The notes under the pieces were generated by a model. It did not search any database and was not told the origin of the DNA. It was given only the letters and a program-made list of their open reading frames with translations. From positions 1 through 12,916 of the forward strand of contig DCHJ01000049.1 of the NCBI GenBank assembly GCA_002314805.1: a DNA stretch of 12,916 nt, in the 5' to 3' direction. Position numbers and translations under genes: made by a program. This DNA is from Lachnospiraceae bacterium UBA1755 (lineage in GTDB: Bacteria; Bacillota; Clostridia; Lachnospirales; Lachnospiraceae). Numbering within the stretch: position 1 is the first letter of the stretch; the number at the start of each line of letters is the position of its first letter. Below, piece after piece: positions 12,199 to 12,916 of the stretch.

Positions 12199-12916
12199 AT
12201 GGCATTATTTGAGTCTTATGAGAGACGAATCGATCAGATCAACGCATTACTTAAGACATATGGTATCAAGGATATCCAGGAATGTGAGAAGATCACAAAG
12301 GATGCAGGCCTTGATGTTTATGAGATGATTAAGAAGATCCAGCCTATCTGCTTTGAGAACGCATGCTGGGCATATACAGTCGGCGCAGCTGTAGCAATCA
12401 GGAAGAACTGCTCAAAGGCAGCTGACGCAGCAGCTGCTATCGGTGAGGGACTTCAGAGCTTCTGTATCCCGGGTTCGGTTGCTGATACGCGTAAGGTTGG
12501 CCTCGGACATGGCAATCTTGGCAAGATGCTTCTTGAAGAGCAGACAGAGTGCTTCTGCTTCCTTGCAGGACATGAGTCTTTTGCAGCTGCTGAGGGTGCT
12601 ATCGGTATTGCAGAGAAGGCAAACAAGGTTCGTAAGAAACCGCTCCGAGTAATCCTTAACGGTCTAGGCAAGGATGCTGCTCAGATCATTTCCAGGATCA
12701 ATGGCTTCACATATGTAGAGACCAAGTACGATCCATATACCAATCAGGTAGAGGAAGTTTTCCGCACATCTTATTCAGACGGACTCCGCGCCAAGGTCAA
12801 CTGCTACGGTGCCAACTCGGTTCCTGAGGGTGTAGCGATCATGTGGAAGGAGAACGTTGATGTATCGATCACCGGCAACTCAACAAATCCGACAAGATTC
12901 CAGCATCCGGTAGCAG
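12199..12916 (+). CDS. GGGtGRT family protein, 5' part
   Basis: The frame opens with ATG at 12199, nine bases after AAGGAGG (12183-12189), and runs open to the window end (239 codons). The sequence MALFESYERRIDQINALL, ENACWAYTVGAAVAIRKNC, GLGHGNLGKMLLEEQTECF, RVILNGLGKDAAQIISRING and ITGNSTNPTRFQHPVA matches the GGGtGRT family (PF14057) as I know it. The naming GGGTGRT motif normally comes about 25 residues after this point, so it lies just outside. Family members are about 330 residues and have no established function. Several cysteines (ENACW, RKNC, ECFCF, KVNCY) and the tight linkage to a NifU-like scaffold suggest a metal or Fe-S related role, by inference only. It is in an operon with the scaffold gene and shows the same high-expression codon use. 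Confidence 0.87.
   Translation, partial: MALFESYERRIDQINALLKTYGIKDIQECEKITKDAGLDVYEMIKKIQPICFENACWAYTVGAAVAIRKNCSKAADAAAAIGEGLQSFCIPGSVADTRKVGLGHGNLGKMLLEEQTECFCFLAGHESFAAAEGAIGIAEKANKVRKKPLRVILNGLGKDAAQIISRINGFTYVETKYDPYTNQVEEVFRTSYSDGLRAKVNCYGANSVPEGVAIMWKENVDVSITGNSTNPTRFQHPVA

Overview
The window looks like chromosomal DNA of a Gram-positive anaerobe of the Clostridia, most likely Lachnospiraceae. The grounds are Firmicute-style AGGAGG ribosome binding sites, moderate GC, a Lachnospiraceae-like ATP-dependent PEP carboxykinase, a U32 peptidase with a DUF3656 region, and a NifU-like scaffold gene followed by a GGGtGRT gene. Most genes lie on the plus strand. I see no tRNA, rRNA, insertion sequence, prophage or CRISPR array.

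Left part (1-6400): the 3' part of pckA is followed by a membrane-anchored zinc-ribbon protein with its own promoter and a leader of about 210 nt. A terminator-like hairpin comes next. Then there is a structured RNA of about 205 nt with its own promoter, fold and terminator, which I read as 6S RNA (ssrS). It lies directly in front of a tightly packed group: an AI-2E family membrane protein, a SEC-C protein, a SAM methyltransferase and a DUF5662-type protein. A strong intrinsic terminator closes this group.

Middle (6206-8859): a single minus-strand gene encodes what looks like a DnaQ-like 3'-5' exonuclease that has lost all its catalytic acidic residues. It is convergent with the DUF5662 gene, overlaps its 3' end, and is divergent from ruvA. 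The two divergent -10 boxes form an inverted repeat. ruvA and ruvB (Holliday junction branch migration) are separated by 311 bp holding a tandem array with an exact 63-bp period.

Right part (8860-12916): a 310-bp non-coding stretch with inverted and 18-bp repeats precedes a U32 peptidase that is split into two ATGA-overlapping genes. Next come two copies of a roughly 58-bp repeat, each able to form a hairpin followed by a U-run. A strong sigma-A promoter then drives a NifU-like Fe-S scaffold gene and a GGGtGRT gene, which is cut by the window end.

The points most worth a second look are the putative 6S RNA, the apparent pseudo-exonuclease with its divergent promoter arrangement, the ruvA-ruvB tandem array, the split U32 gene and the paired hairpin repeats before the Fe-S operon. 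I found no clear sign of a wholly new defence or mobile system.
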